Shown here: positions 25,338-34,393 of the stretch, piece by piece
Layout of the letters: each line of letters begins with the position of its first letter
Position numbering within the stretch: position 1 is the stretch's first letter
Source: Mycolicibacterium doricum
GTDB taxonomy: Bacteria; Actinomycetota; Actinomycetes; Mycobacteriales; Mycobacteriaceae
Length of the DNA: 64,000 nt
Assembly (NCBI RefSeq): GCF_010728155.1
Contig: NZ_AP022605.1
Location: 1,116,001-1,180,000 of the forward strand
Direction: 5' to 3'
Position numbers and translations under genes: made by a program
The notes under the pieces: generated by a model
Database searches by the model: none
The model's input: only the letters and a program-made list of their open reading frames with translations
Told to the model about the DNA's origin: nothing

Positions 25338-25786
25338 CACACGGAAGGCCATGTTCTGCGTATCCTGGCGTTCCTTGCCAGTGGTGACGCGAAAGTACCT
25401 ACCGCACAGACGGTTCTCGACAGACTCACCGACGTCGGACTCGGTTATGTCAGTCCCGGCCAGCCGTTGACCACGCTGTCCAGTGGCGAACGTCAGCGGC
25501 TAAAGCTGGCCGCCCAGTTGGCTGACAAGGGCGAATCTACGAGCCCACGTCTGGCCTGCACCTGGCCGACGTTGAGCAACTTCTCGGGCTGCTCGACCGA
25601 CTGGTGGACGCCGGGAAATCGGTGCTCGTCATCGACGATCACCAGGCGGTCATGGCGCACGCCGACTGGATCATCGACCTTGGGCCCGGCGCCGGCCATG
25701 ACGCCGTCTTCGAGGGCCCACCCGCCGATCTGGTGAAGGCGCGTTCCACGCTGACGGGCAATCGCCTCGCAGAATATACCGCCTGA
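25338..25786 (+). pseudogene. UvrA-like ABC ATPase C-terminal fragment, frameshifted
   Basis: A first frame reads '[28 protein letters not shown]' in short overlapping parts, that is, the ABC signature of a UvrA paralogue. The frame then changes near 25535 to '[15 protein letters not shown]', '[18 protein letters not shown]' and '[11 protein letters not shown]'. The residues before EPT (the Walker B Asp segment) are lost. The N-terminal two thirds are absent. UvrA-like drug-resistance proteins of this type occur in actinobacteria, but this copy is dead. Confidence 0.7.
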
Positions 25787-25839
25787 CAAGAGCATTCGCA
25801 TGGTGTAGATCAAGGATTGACGTGTGGCATGCTGGGCCC

Positions 25840-26628
25840 ATGGCCGTTGTCGAACCGACTGAGCTGAGCCTCCGCGGAGGTATCAGGGTATGGATCGGAG
25901 GCGCCGGTCAGGATCTCGTGCTTCTGCACGGCGCCTGGGCGGGCGCCGCTGCACATTGGTCGCATGTATGGGACCGCCTCGCCGAGTGCTATCGGGTCAT
26001 CGCACCCGATCTGCCCGGGCTCGGTGACGACCGATCGGCGGGTCTCCGCAGCGCCGAGGAGTATGTCCGATGGTGCACCGAGGCGCTCGCCATCCTCGGC
26101 GTCGAACGAGCTTGGCTCGTCGGCAACAGCTTCGGCGCGGGTATCGCCGTCCGCATGGCCTCGCAGAGTCCCGTCCACGGCCTGGTTTTGGTGAACGGCC
26201 TGCCGCCGCCGTCGCTGCCCAAGCCGGCGCTGCCGCTCCTGCGGCTGGCACCGGTGCGGGCGGGCATCACCGCGTTCTTCCGTCGCGACGCCTATAACCC
26301 CTCCACGCTGGCCCGGGCCTTCGCGGATCCGGCGAACTGCCCGGACCCAATCGCCGCTGTGTGCGCAGGTGCATACCCTGAGCGATTGCGCACCGTCGTG
26401 GACGTGGTCCTCGCGGGCGACCCGCCTGCGCGGCCACCGAGCATCCGCACGCTGGTGATATGGGGGACGGCCGACCGACTGGCGGGCAGCTCGGTCAAGG
26501 CTGCACGGCGGTACGTCGATTCGTTGCCCGGCTCCAATCTCCGGTTGATCGCCGACGCGGGCCACCTGCCCCAGGTCGAGCGGCCGGACGCCTTCGTCGA
26601 GACGCTCACCGGCTTCTGCTCCGATTGA
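25840..26628 (+). CDS. Alpha/beta-hydrolase
   Basis: The protein is 262 residues from the ATG at 25840 (a GTG at 25822 is possible). It has the oxyanion 'LLHGAWAG' (28-35), the nucleophile elbow GNSFGAG with Ser97, an Asp in 'WGTADRL' and the catalytic His in 'AGHLPQVERP'. It belongs to the general esterase/C-C hydrolase family with a small cap. Substrate is unknown. It stands alone between the remnant zone and the group II intron, and its GC is typical of mycobacteria. The 26629-26881 stretch after it holds no gene I can see. Confidence 0.75.
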   Translation: MAVVEPTELSLRGGIRVWIGGAGQDLVLLHGAWAGAAAHWSHVWDRLAECYRVIAPDLPGLGDDRSAGLRSAEEYVRWCTEALAILGVERAWLVGNSFGAGIAVRMASQSPVHGLVLVNGLPPPSLPKPALPLLRLAPVRAGITAFFRRDAYNPSTLARAFADPANCPDPIAAVCAGAYPERLRTVVDVVLAGDPPARPPSIRTLVIWGTADRLAGSSVKAARRYVDSLPGSNLRLIADAGHLPQVERPDAFVETLTGFCSD

Positions 26629-26881
26629 CGAACGCTCGCGTAGGGATTCGTTGATGCGCCGATTCGACGGCTTCTCGCTCTCCATCACCATCACGGCGGC
26701 TGGCGTGGTGTGTGACAACACCTAGCGAACCTTGGTCGCTAGGACTTGAAGAGCTGTCTTGAGTTTTCAGGCTGCGTTTGCCAGGATGCGCGCCTGGCCC
26801 ATAGTTTCGGTGATGTGAATATCGATGTTCTGCAACGCTTTTCGTATCGGTGGTCCTATCCGTGACTCTTAGCCTGAATCC

Positions 26882-28864
26882 GTGTTGCGTCCTGGAAGTT
26901 GGATTGGACTAGCGGGTGAAAGTCCCGTCCCGGTAGGTACCGGAACGCCGGGTAGCAGGCCCCGGTTTGTCGTGGAGACGCGGCGGGCTGAGCGGGGTGT
27001 CGAGAGCCTCTTCGGAGGGAGCAAGTGTGCGGGCCGTAGCGTTAAGCGAACTCTGCAGCCTCGTCACAGTCACAATGGAGGAGCCGAGCCGCTCATGTCA
27101 CGGCGAAGGCCATGTCCGGCGAGCCCTGGTCCGGGGTTAGCTCGTCGGGTCCTTCCGGGGTACGGGTGGCGGCACGTGCACATAGTCTGGTTCGAAACAG
27201 GAGAGACCCGTCTGCCTGGCCTCGTCGGGCAAAGACCAGGGGTATAAGCCGATGGCGAAATCCTTTGGAGGGCAGCGGGAGTCCGATGGGGTCGTAGTAC
27301 CGCTGATCGGCGTGCAACATAACGCGCCGGGAGGGAAGGGCCCCAACTTTGATCACGCGGGCAAAGTGGGTAAGTGCGAGGGCATGACCGGTTTTGATCG
27401 GTCCAACTACCCCGACGGGTCACGGCCCGTCGTAGCCGTGGAGGAGCCGCTGTGTTTCTCGCCGGTGAAAGTACGACAACTGCAACGCACGCTATGGGCT
27501 GCGGCCAAGCAATCTGAGGGCCGGCGTTTCCATGCCCTGTATGACCGTATCCACAGGGGTGACGTCTTGTGGGAGGCGTGGGAGCGGGTGCGTAAGAACA
27601 GGGGTGCGGCCGGGGTGGATCGTGTCACCTTGGTCGCGGTGGAGGACTACGGCGTGGACCGCATGTTGCGTGAGTTGCGTGATGACCTTCGCCGGGGTGT
27701 GTACCGTCCGGCGCCGGCGCGTCGGGTGGAGATCCCGAAACCACGAGGTGGTAAGCGGCCGTTGGGCATTCCCACGGTGCGAGACCGGGTGGCCCAAGCG
27801 GCGGCCAAGATCGTGCTGGAACCGATCTTCGAGGCGGACTTTCTGTCGTGCTCGTATGGGTTTCGGCCGAAGCGGTCGGCGACCCAGGCGATGGAGCGAC
27901 TGCGTGTCGGTTTCATCGAGGGCTACTCGTTTGTGGTTGAGTTCGACATCGCCAATTTCTTCGGCGAGATCGACCACGACCGGCTGCTCGCCGAGGTGGG
28001 TAGGCGGGTCTCGGACCGGCGGGTGCTCAAATTGCTGCGATTGTGGCTGCAGGCAGGGGTGTTGGTCGATGGGGTGGTGTCGCGGACGGTTGCGGGCACT
28101 CCGCAGGGCGGGGTGATCTCGCCGCTGTTGGCCAACGTCTATCTGCACGTGCTCGATACCGAACTCTCTCGACGGAATGTGGGTGAGTTGGTGCGCTACG
28201 CCGATGACGGTGTGGTGTTGTGCCGGACCGCGGCACAGGCCGAGCAGGCTTTGGCGGCGGTGGGAGAAGTCCTGTCGTCGTTGGGGTTGCGGCTGCATCC
28301 GGACAAGACGAAGGTGGTCGACCTGCGCGACGGTCGCGAGGGCCTGGACTTTCTAGGCTGTCACTTCCGGGCGCGTATGTCGGGGCGGTTGTGGGAACAG
28401 AAGCGGATCGTGCGCAAAACACTGCACCGTTGGCCCTGCCAGTCTGCGATGCGCAGGTTGCGGGACAAAGTCCGTGACCTGACTGGCCGCAACCGGGTCG
28501 GAATCGACATCCGTGATGTGATCGCGGTGTTGAATCCGATCCTGCGTGGGTGGGGTAACTACTTTCGTACCGGCAACGCCGCCGACAAGTTCCGCCAGGT
28601 CGACAGTTACGTGGTGTGGCGGCTGTTCCGCTTGATGGTCAAGAAGCGGGGCCGCAATCTGCGTGCTGGTCAAGCCGGTCAGTGGACTGAGGAGTGGTTC
28701 AACGGGCACGGCCTGCACCGCCTGCGCGGCACCATCCGCTACCCGAAGGCTGCGTAACCATGTCAAGAAGATCATCGGTAAGCCGTGTGCGGGAAAACCG
28801 CACGCACGGATTGAGAGGGGGATGGGGAAACGGGTCCGCACTGCGGACACCGCGCCCCTGACTA
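26882..28864 (+). mobile_element. Group II intron with maturase
   Basis: A GTG-starting 5' end (GTGTTGCG) is followed by the typical domain I segment 'GCGGGTGAAAGTCCCGTCCC'. The reverse transcriptase gene follows, then domain V at about 28780-28813: AGCCGTGTGCGG, a GAAAA loop, and CCGCACGCACGG form the hairpin with the AGC triad. A domain VI-like hairpin follows and the 3' end is near 28864 (TGACTAC). All parts look complete, so it may still splice and retrohome. Boundaries are estimated to within a few bases. The target sequence around it is not a gene I can name. Confidence 0.8.
27384..28757 (+). CDS. ltrA: Group II intron reverse transcriptase/maturase
   Basis: I start at ATG 27384, preceded by GAGGG; an earlier in-frame ATG at 27252 would add 44 residues with no known domain. 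The 457-residue protein has RT blocks in order: 'PLGIPTVRDRVAQAA' (RT2/3), 'SYGFRPKRSATQAM', 'EFDIANFFGEIDHD', 'GTPQGGVISPLLANVYLH' and 'RYADDGVVLC' with the catalytic YADD. A maturase (X) domain with 'ILRGWGNYFRTGNA' follows. No clear HNH endonuclease is present. It would splice the intron RNA and copy it into DNA. Confidence 0.85.
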   Translation: MTGFDRSNYPDGSRPVVAVEEPLCFSPVKVRQLQRTLWAAAKQSEGRRFHALYDRIHRGDVLWEAWERVRKNRGAAGVDRVTLVAVEDYGVDRMLRELRDDLRRGVYRPAPARRVEIPKPRGGKRPLGIPTVRDRVAQAAAKIVLEPIFEADFLSCSYGFRPKRSATQAMERLRVGFIEGYSFVVEFDIANFFGEIDHDRLLAEVGRRVSDRRVLKLLRLWLQAGVLVDGVVSRTVAGTPQGGVISPLLANVYLHVLDTELSRRNVGELVRYADDGVVLCRTAAQAEQALAAVGEVLSSLGLRLHPDKTKVVDLRDGREGLDFLGCHFRARMSGRLWEQKRIVRKTLHRWPCQSAMRRLRDKVRDLTGRNRVGIDIRDVIAVLNPILRGWGNYFRTGNAADKFRQVDSYVVWRLFRLMVKKRGRNLRAGQAGQWTEEWFNGHGLHRLRGTIRYPKAA

Positions 28865-28889
28865 CCAATGGATGAGTGAGTGGCTGATC

Positions 28890-29942
28890 GGCGTGTGAAC
28901 AGCGAAAATGCCTTCTGAACTGGGACAATACGAGTAGCGAAGTCGATGTTGTCCAGCGTTCGGGAAGGCATTTTCGGTGCACTCATGCTATACGTTCACC
29001 GTCGAGTCGGCGGTGTTTGACGAACGGAATCTGGTGTCGGCTGCGGGATTGGTGCCGGTGCTGGAACTGGCTGAGCAGACAGGGCTTTCGGAGTTGATCG
29101 GCGAGCATGTGGACCTGCCGTCGACGCGGGTGCGCTCCGGGGCGGTCAACCCGGCCGGGAAGCTGACCTCGATCATCGCCGGCATGGCGTGCGGCGCGGA
29201 GTGCATTGATGCTGTCGACGTGCTGCGCGCCGGTGGCACCCCGCGGGTGTTTGACGAGGTGTACGCGCCCTCGACGCTGGGGATCTTCCTGCGCGAGTTC
29301 ACCTTCGGACACGCCAACCAGCTGGCCGCGGTGGCCCGCGCACATCTGGTGGCGCTGGCGGCCCGGGTGCCGCTGCTGCCCGGCATCGAGCAGCGCGCGT
29401 TTGTCGACATCGACTCGCTGCTGCGCCCGGTCTTCGGACACGCCAAACAGGGCGCCTCGTTCGGACACGCCAAGATCGCCGGCCGCGCGCTGCTGCGCAA
29501 GGGGCTCTCGCCGCAAATCACCACTATCTCCACCGCCACCACCGCGCCGGTGATCGCCGAGGCGCGGCTGCGCAGCGGCAAGTCCGGTTCCGGGCGAGCG
29601 GCCGCCTCCCAGGTCAAACAGGCCATCACCACCGTGCGCGCCTGCGGAGCCAGCGGCAAGATCATGCTGCGCGGCGACTCGGCGTTCGGCAGCAAGAAGG
29701 TGATCGCCGCCTGCGTAGGCGAAAGCGTGGAGTTCTCGCTATCGATGGCCCGAAACCGGGCCATCACCACCGCGATCGAGGCCATCGACGAGTCCGCCTA
29801 CTCCCCGGTGCACTACCCAGGCGCGGTCACCGACCCCGACACCGGGGCGCTGTTCTCTGATGCCGAGGTCGCCGAAACCCCCTACACGCTGCAGCTGGGC
29901 CGCGGCAAAAGGATCACCGCCCGGCTGGTGCTGTTTTGCGCC
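28890..29942 (+). pseudogene. IS1380-family element, 3' end lost
   Basis: The upstream part holds an inverted repeat: CGAAAATGCCTTC (28903-28915) pairs with GAAGGCATTTTCG (28964-28976), typical of the leader of IS1380 elements. From the GTG at 28977 the frame encodes about 322 residues of transposase, including 'FVDIDSLLRPVFGHAKQGASF' in short parts and 'MLRGDSAFGSKKV' with catalytic-type Asp residues. Coding is cut at 29942 by the left end of the IS3-like element, whose TGA supplies the stop. About the last third of the protein is missing. Confidence 0.8.
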
Positions 29943-30303
29943 TGACTTCGCGATAGACATCGGCGTGTCGATCAGACAACATCCGACGGGTTCTCCGAGC
30001 TTTTACGGAGGATCTGATCATGTTCGAAGCAAACTCTGGTGGCGACCGGTCGAGCCGCCGTCCGAAACGATTTTTGTCGCCGTCGCAGAAGTACGAGATC
30101 TGGTTGCAGCTGGTCCGCCAGGAGGTCACCATCGCCGAGGCCGCCGCCGAGCATCAGGTGGACCGCACGACGATCATGCGCATCCGCACGATCGCCAAGG
30201 AGGGTGCGCTGGCGGCGCTGGCCGCCTCCAAACCCGGCGTGGCGGCCCGGCAGCGCGACTATGGGCTGCCCTGCGTTTTCCGGACTGCGGATTTCGCATC
30301 CAT

Positions 30304-31360
30304 TTACGCTGCGAGCTGTGAATTCATGTACTCGATGCGGACCTCGTGCGGTGTCCGATAGCCGAGTGCGGAATGAATTCTGCGTCGATTGTAGAACAAT
30401 TCGATGTAGCGTGCAATATCTTCCTTCGCCGCCTTCCGGGTCGGGTACACCATGTGGTGGACCCGCTCATTCTTCAAACTCGCGAAAAACGATTCCGCGA
30501 GCGCATTATCCCAACATACCCCGGTGCGGCCCACCGATTGCCGCAGCCCGAACTCCTTAAGCGTGGCGGAATACTCGGCAGACATATATTGGGTGCCGCG
30601 ATCGGAATGCATAATGCAATCTTGCTCCAGCTGGTGGTTGCGGGCCGCCATATCCAGCGCGTCGGTGACCAGCTCAGTGCGCATGTGCTCGGCCATGGCA
30701 TAGCCGATCACCTCTTTGTTGAAGCAGTCAATGACTGTCGCCACATACAGCCAGCCTTCCCACGTCTTGATGTAGGTGATGTCGCCGACGCACTTAACCC
30801 CGGCTTATCGGCGGTGAAATCGCGGGCCACCAGGTCGGCCACCGCCTGCTCGGGCTTACCCGGGATTGTGGTGCGTTTGTACGGTTTCGGTTGCACCGCA
30901 ACAAGGTTCAGCTCACGCATCAGCTTTCGCACCAACTCTTCCCCGACGTGTTCGCCGGCGCGGACCAACTCGGCGTGGATGCGCCGATACCCATAGGCGC
31001 CGTCGAATGAGTCGAACAACGTGGCGATCTTGATCTTGAGTTCCTCCCGGCGCTTCTCGGCCGTACTAGGCGGGCGCGCGGCCACTCGTAATAGCCGCTC
31101 TTGGACACGCCCAGCCAGCGGGTCATCTGGGCGACGGTGGGAGCCTCGGCGACGTGCGCGGCGGCGTGCTCCGCGGCGATGAGCGCGTATTTCTCGCTCA
31201 CCGCTGCTCCCTCGCGAAGTACGCTGCCGCTTTTTTCAGGAAGGCGAGTTCCATCGCCATTTCCCGGTTCTCTCGTTCCAACTCGCGGAGCCGCGCGCGT
31301 TCTGACAATTGCAGCGGCGGCTCGTCCCCGGCGCGCTCCTCTCGGTATTTGCGCACCCAA
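30304..31360 (-). pseudogene. IS3 orfB (DDE transposase) with two 1-nt deletions
   Basis: Compared with the intact copy at 44846-45745, one C is missing in a C-run near 30802 and one in the CGGCC(C)ACTCG run near 31081. The frame is broken into three pieces. The DDE parts remain recognisable: 'SASATSPT' replaces 'VGDITYI' after the shift, while 'MHSDRGTQYM' and 'ALAESFFASLKNE' remain in the last piece. This copy cannot make its own transposase. Confidence 0.85.
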
Positions 31361-31488
31361 TTGCCGACAGTCGTCTCACTCAGCCCATGTTCACGAGCGA
31401 CCTTAGCGATAGGCTGTTGCCCCTCCACCACGAGTTTGACGACTTCCTCACGAAACTCTGGAGAGAATTTCTGGTATTTCTTCGCCAA
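31198..31488 (-). CDS. IS3 orfA (helix-turn-helix)
   Basis: The protein is 96 residues: 'KFSPEFREEVVKLVVEGQQ' and 'GLSETTVGNWVRKYREE' form the HTH, and 'RLRELERENREMAMELAFLKK' a leucine zipper. The A6 stretch in 'FLKKA' (bases 31231-31236 on the plus strand are T6) is the expected slippery site for a -1 frameshift into orfB. The gene is intact and identical at protein level to the one in copy 2. Confidence 0.85.
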   Translation of the reverse strand: MAKKYQKFSPEFREEVVKLVVEGQQPIAKVAREHGLSETTVGNWVRKYREERAGDEPPLQLSERARLRELERENREMAMELAFLKKAAAYFAREQR

Positions 31489-31650
31489 TTCCCTTCATTC
31501 CTTTCCGGCTCGGACCCTATTTGGTCCGCAGTCCGGAAAGTGGGAGGCACGCCACTACGAGCTGGAGGCAGCCAAGGCCGACAACGCGCGGCTGTCCGAG
31601 GCGCTCAAGGAGATGGCGGTGCGGCTGACGTTGGTCGAGGGAAAAGGGAG

Positions 31651-32736
31651 TTGGGGCTAAGTGGCCGGGTCCCGCACCGGGTCGACGCGGCCACCAAGAC
31701 GGCACTGCTGGGCCTGCTCGACCACGCGACCGGCGCCGGCTGGACATTGCGCCGCGCCTGCCAGGAGCTGGAACTCGGCGAGGTCCGCGCGCACCGCTGG
31801 ATCGCGCGGCGCGCGCTGGGGCAGTTGGCCGACAAGACACCGGGCGGATCACCCATGCACGGGTTGCTCGACGCCGAAGCCGCCGAGATCCTGGCCCTGT
31901 TCGACGAGTGGGGCCAGACCGACCGCAGCCATCGTAAGCTGGCCCACCGCGGCTCCTACCTGCACCGGGTGTGGGTGTCGCCGTCGAGTGTGCGCCGTGT
32001 TCTGTTCCTGGCCGACAAGCATTTCCGGCCGCTGCCCAGACCGGGCCGCTCGCAGCGCAAACCGTTTCCGGACTGGGTGGATTACAAGCCCAACTCGATC
32101 TGGATCTACGACACGACCCATTTCACCAGGGCGGGGATGGCGGTGCTGATCATCCAGGACCTCGTCTCGCGCAAGTGGATCACCGAGGTCGTCTCCGTCG
32201 AGGAAACCTCCACCCAGGTCGAGGTCGGGTTCACCGACGCACTCGACGCCGAGGGACTGCTGGAAGCCATCGAGCGACGCCAAGACGGGCTCGTCGACAT
32301 TGCTGCCGACGACGAGGCTCGGCCGATCCTGCTTGCGGTGTCCGATAACGGCCCGCAGATGACGTCGGGGTCCACCCGGGAGTTCATGGCGCTGTGCGCG
32401 ATCGCCCAGCACTTCGGGCGGCCCGCAACGCCGACCGATCAGGCCTGGATCGAGAGCTTCAACGGGCACCTCAAAGCCGAGTTCCCGCACCTGCTCGCCA
32501 TCGAGGACCCCGCCACCCTGCGCGCCGAACTGGCCGTCACCCGCGAGCTCTGGAATTCGGTCCGACTGCATGCCGGCATCGGATATGTGACACCCAACGA
32601 CGAACACGAAGGACGAGGAGAGGCCATTCGCAAAGCACGACAAGCCGGACTCGAACAAGCCCGAAAACGCCGCCTTGCCTGGCACCGCCAGCAAAGGCAC
32701 ACTGAACCCATCCAGGGCCCCGACGATGTTGACTGA
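31651..32736 (+). CDS. Outer IS orfB, DDE transposase
   Basis: I start at TTG 31651, 9 bases after GAGGG, giving 361 residues; the frame is open earlier only through the inserted IS. An N-terminal helical domain is followed by an rve integrase core with Asp in 'IWIYDTTHF', Asp in 'AVSDNGPQM' and Glu in 'DQAWIESFNGHLK'. The gene is intact, yet its OrfA partner is split, so the element is probably immobile on its own. Confidence 0.85.
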   Translation: MGLSGRVPHRVDAATKTALLGLLDHATGAGWTLRRACQELELGEVRAHRWIARRALGQLADKTPGGSPMHGLLDAEAAEILALFDEWGQTDRSHRKLAHRGSYLHRVWVSPSSVRRVLFLADKHFRPLPRPGRSQRKPFPDWVDYKPNSIWIYDTTHFTRAGMAVLIIQDLVSRKWITEVVSVEETSTQVEVGFTDALDAEGLLEAIERRQDGLVDIAADDEARPILLAVSDNGPQMTSGSTREFMALCAIAQHFGRPATPTDQAWIESFNGHLKAEFPHLLAIEDPATLRAELAVTRELWNSVRLHAGIGYVTPNDEHEGRGEAIRKARQAGLEQARKRRLAWHRQQRHTEPIQGPDDVD

Positions 32737-32974
32737 TCAAACGCGAATGTCTATCACGAAGTCAGAAACACCTCACGCACGACATGCGGCAACCGCGCCG
32801 ACCCGCCACCCCGGAACCCACACCCAAAACGACCACTCAGCCCAGCTCACGCGCTGAGCCGTACCCACGTGAAAAATCACGGTCAGTAGATCCCAAAGGC
32901 GTCGTGTAACTACGTGATCATCGCGATGTTCAGACCATTCATCTTCATGACCGTCATCGTTCGCCTATCAATAC

Positions 32975-33013
32975 GTGACAGCCTGTACGGTGGCAAACGC
33001 ACAGGCATGTCAC
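32975..33013. promoter_or_regulatory. Inverted repeat upstream of nitrosation operon
   Basis: GTGACAGCCTG (32975-32985) and CAGGCATGTCAC (33002-33013) are near-perfect inverted arms separated by 16 bp, centred about 115 bp before the MFS start. It is the only marked symmetry between the IS end (32764) and the operon. It may be an operator or a transcript hairpin. A TATCAT -10-like hexamer lies just after it (about 33019). Confidence 0.4.
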
Positions 33014-33109
33014 AGCCGTATCATCAATCGTTGATTGGGGGGTTCGCCGATTGTCGGCAGAGAAGGTCCGCCGCCGAAAAAGAGACCGATGTCCCCCGGA
33101 AAGTGAAAT

Positions 33110-34393
33110 GTGTTGAGTTCCGCAACATCCGAAGAACTGTCATTTCGCTGGCTATGGGCCGGCAGCACACTCAATCTCTACATAGAGCAGTACATCTCAT
33201 TCGCAATCCCCCTGCTTTTGGTATCTCGAACCGGCACGTCGGTCGAGTTGGGACAGTTCGTCACCTTTCTATTTTTCGTGCCGTATCTCGCCTTTGGCCT
33301 CAATGCCGGTGTATGGCTCGAAGGGCGGTCGCACAAGCGCTCGCTCATACTGAGTTCCGCAGTTCAGGCGATATTGATCGCGCTGCTGTTGATTCCACTA
33401 TTGTCAGGCAGCGATTCTCCCTTTCCGTATGTGGCGTTCACCTTGGCGGCCGGTACCGCAGCGGTATTCTTCCAGGTTTCTTTCCAAAGCATCCTGCCTG
33501 CGATCTTCAACGAAAGACCGAAACTGTATGGCGCCAATTCCCGACTGGCTCTGTCAGACGCGCTGATGCGCATCATCGGGCCCGCATCTGCCGGGATTCT
33601 CGTCGGTTGGCTACAGCCAGGGTCGAGCACCACGTTGGTTCTGCTTCTGGCGCTGCTCGGGACGCTGGCATTCCTTCCAGTACGCTCAGCCGGTCCGGCC
33701 GAAGCCAACTCCATCAAGCGAGACGTCAGGACTCGTACACTGCTGCTCGAAGGGCTGAATTTTGTTTCGTCCCACAAATGGCTGAATCCGATCATCTTCT
33801 GCGGTGCGTATTACATCGTCTCGGTAACTGCAATCAAAGTTACGATACCGCTCTATCTCGTCGAGTCAGGCAAAGCAAGCGCCGCTCAAGCCGGAATTCT
33901 GATCGCTATCATAGCAGCGGGATACGCTCTCGGCAGCGCCATCGGCAAAAAGATGGCGACCGCCATAGGGGCGCGTACCACGCTTCAACTCGGCGCTATT
34001 CTCGCCACGATCGGCATCGCCGGCGCGGCGATGGCGACGACATTCATTGATTCCTCCGCCGTATGGGTCTCTGGCGTCTTCTTGGCACTCCACGGCGTTG
34101 GCGACGGAATGTTCGCGCCTACAGCGCTGTCGGTGCGGCAAATATCGACGCCACCCGATCTAATGGCGCGAGTCACTGCCGTTCATCGGTTCTTCATCTG
34201 GGGCGGAATGTCGTTGGGCGGCCTCGTCGCCGCCGCCGCGACGTTCTTGGGCGGCCCCGAAATAGCACTTATACTCACGGGGGTCTGTGTCTGGGGAACT
34301 CTTCCAATTCTTTACCGAAGGAATTTCACGTTAACGTCGTCAGGAGAAGCACATGAGCGGGATCCCGAAATGGCACTTCGCGATGCTCAATGA
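33110..34393 (+). CDS. MFS exporter (nitrosation operon)
   Basis: The protein is 427 residues from a GTG at 33110. It has about 12 hydrophobic helices, with 'NAGVWLEGRSHKRSLI' in the loop between helices 2 and 3, as in the MFS_3 branch that includes enterobactin and macrolide exporters. It overlaps the methyltransferase gene by 41 bp, showing tight coupling to the operon. It most likely exports the finished metabolite and so protects the producer. Base composition is below that of the flanking DNA, and codons ending in A/T are common. Confidence 0.8.
   Translation: MLSSATSEELSFRWLWAGSTLNLYIEQYISFAIPLLLVSRTGTSVELGQFVTFLFFVPYLAFGLNAGVWLEGRSHKRSLILSSAVQAILIALLLIPLLSGSDSPFPYVAFTLAAGTAAVFFQVSFQSILPAIFNERPKLYGANSRLALSDALMRIIGPASAGILVGWLQPGSSTTLVLLLALLGTLAFLPVRSAGPAEANSIKRDVRTRTLLLEGLNFVSSHKWLNPIIFCGAYYIVSVTAIKVTIPLYLVESGKASAAQAGILIAIIAAGYALGSAIGKKMATAIGARTTLQLGAILATIGIAGAAMATTFIDSSAVWVSGVFLALHGVGDGMFAPTALSVRQISTPPDLMARVTAVHRFFIWGGMSLGGLVAAAATFLGGPEIALILTGVCVWGTLPILYRRNFTLTSSGEAHERDPEMALRDAQ

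Larger units (their letters stand above)
30262..31554 (-). mobile_element. IS3-family element, copy 1 (decayed)
   Basis: This 1293-bp element lies in the minus direction. Its ends are TGGGCTGCCCTGCG..TTTCCGGACTGCGG and the inverted counterpart ending ..GCACGCCA. It is flanked by the 3-bp target duplication CTA (30259-30261 and 31555-31557). It is almost identical to copy 2 at 44804-46098 but two bases shorter, each loss being a 1-nt deletion in orfB. Confidence 0.9.
30020..31660 (+). pseudogene. Outer IS orfA, split by insertion
   Basis: The 5' part (30020-30261) encodes a helix-turn-helix protein with 'SPSQKYEIWLQLVRQE' and 'VDRTTIMRIRTIAKEG'. The 3' part resumes at 31558 with 'ELEAAKADNARLSEALKEM', a leucine-zipper-like helix. 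Joining them across the duplicated CTA restores codons for 'RDYELEAA' and a 114-residue OrfA. In the present state transcription runs into the oppositely oriented IS. Confidence 0.75.
29943..32764 (+). mobile_element. IS3-like element (outer), interrupted by a second IS
   Basis: The left end TGACTTCGCGATAGACATCG and the right end (reverse complement TGACTTCGTGATAGACATTC) form matched terminal inverted repeats of at least 20 bp. Two genes, orfA and orfB, lie between. orfA is split by the IS3 element at 30262-31554. Removing that insert and one CTA duplicate leaves about 1.53 kb, a usual IS3 size. No target duplication is evident at its own ends, probably because deletion removed the rest of the IS1380 element on the left. 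Confidence 0.8.
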
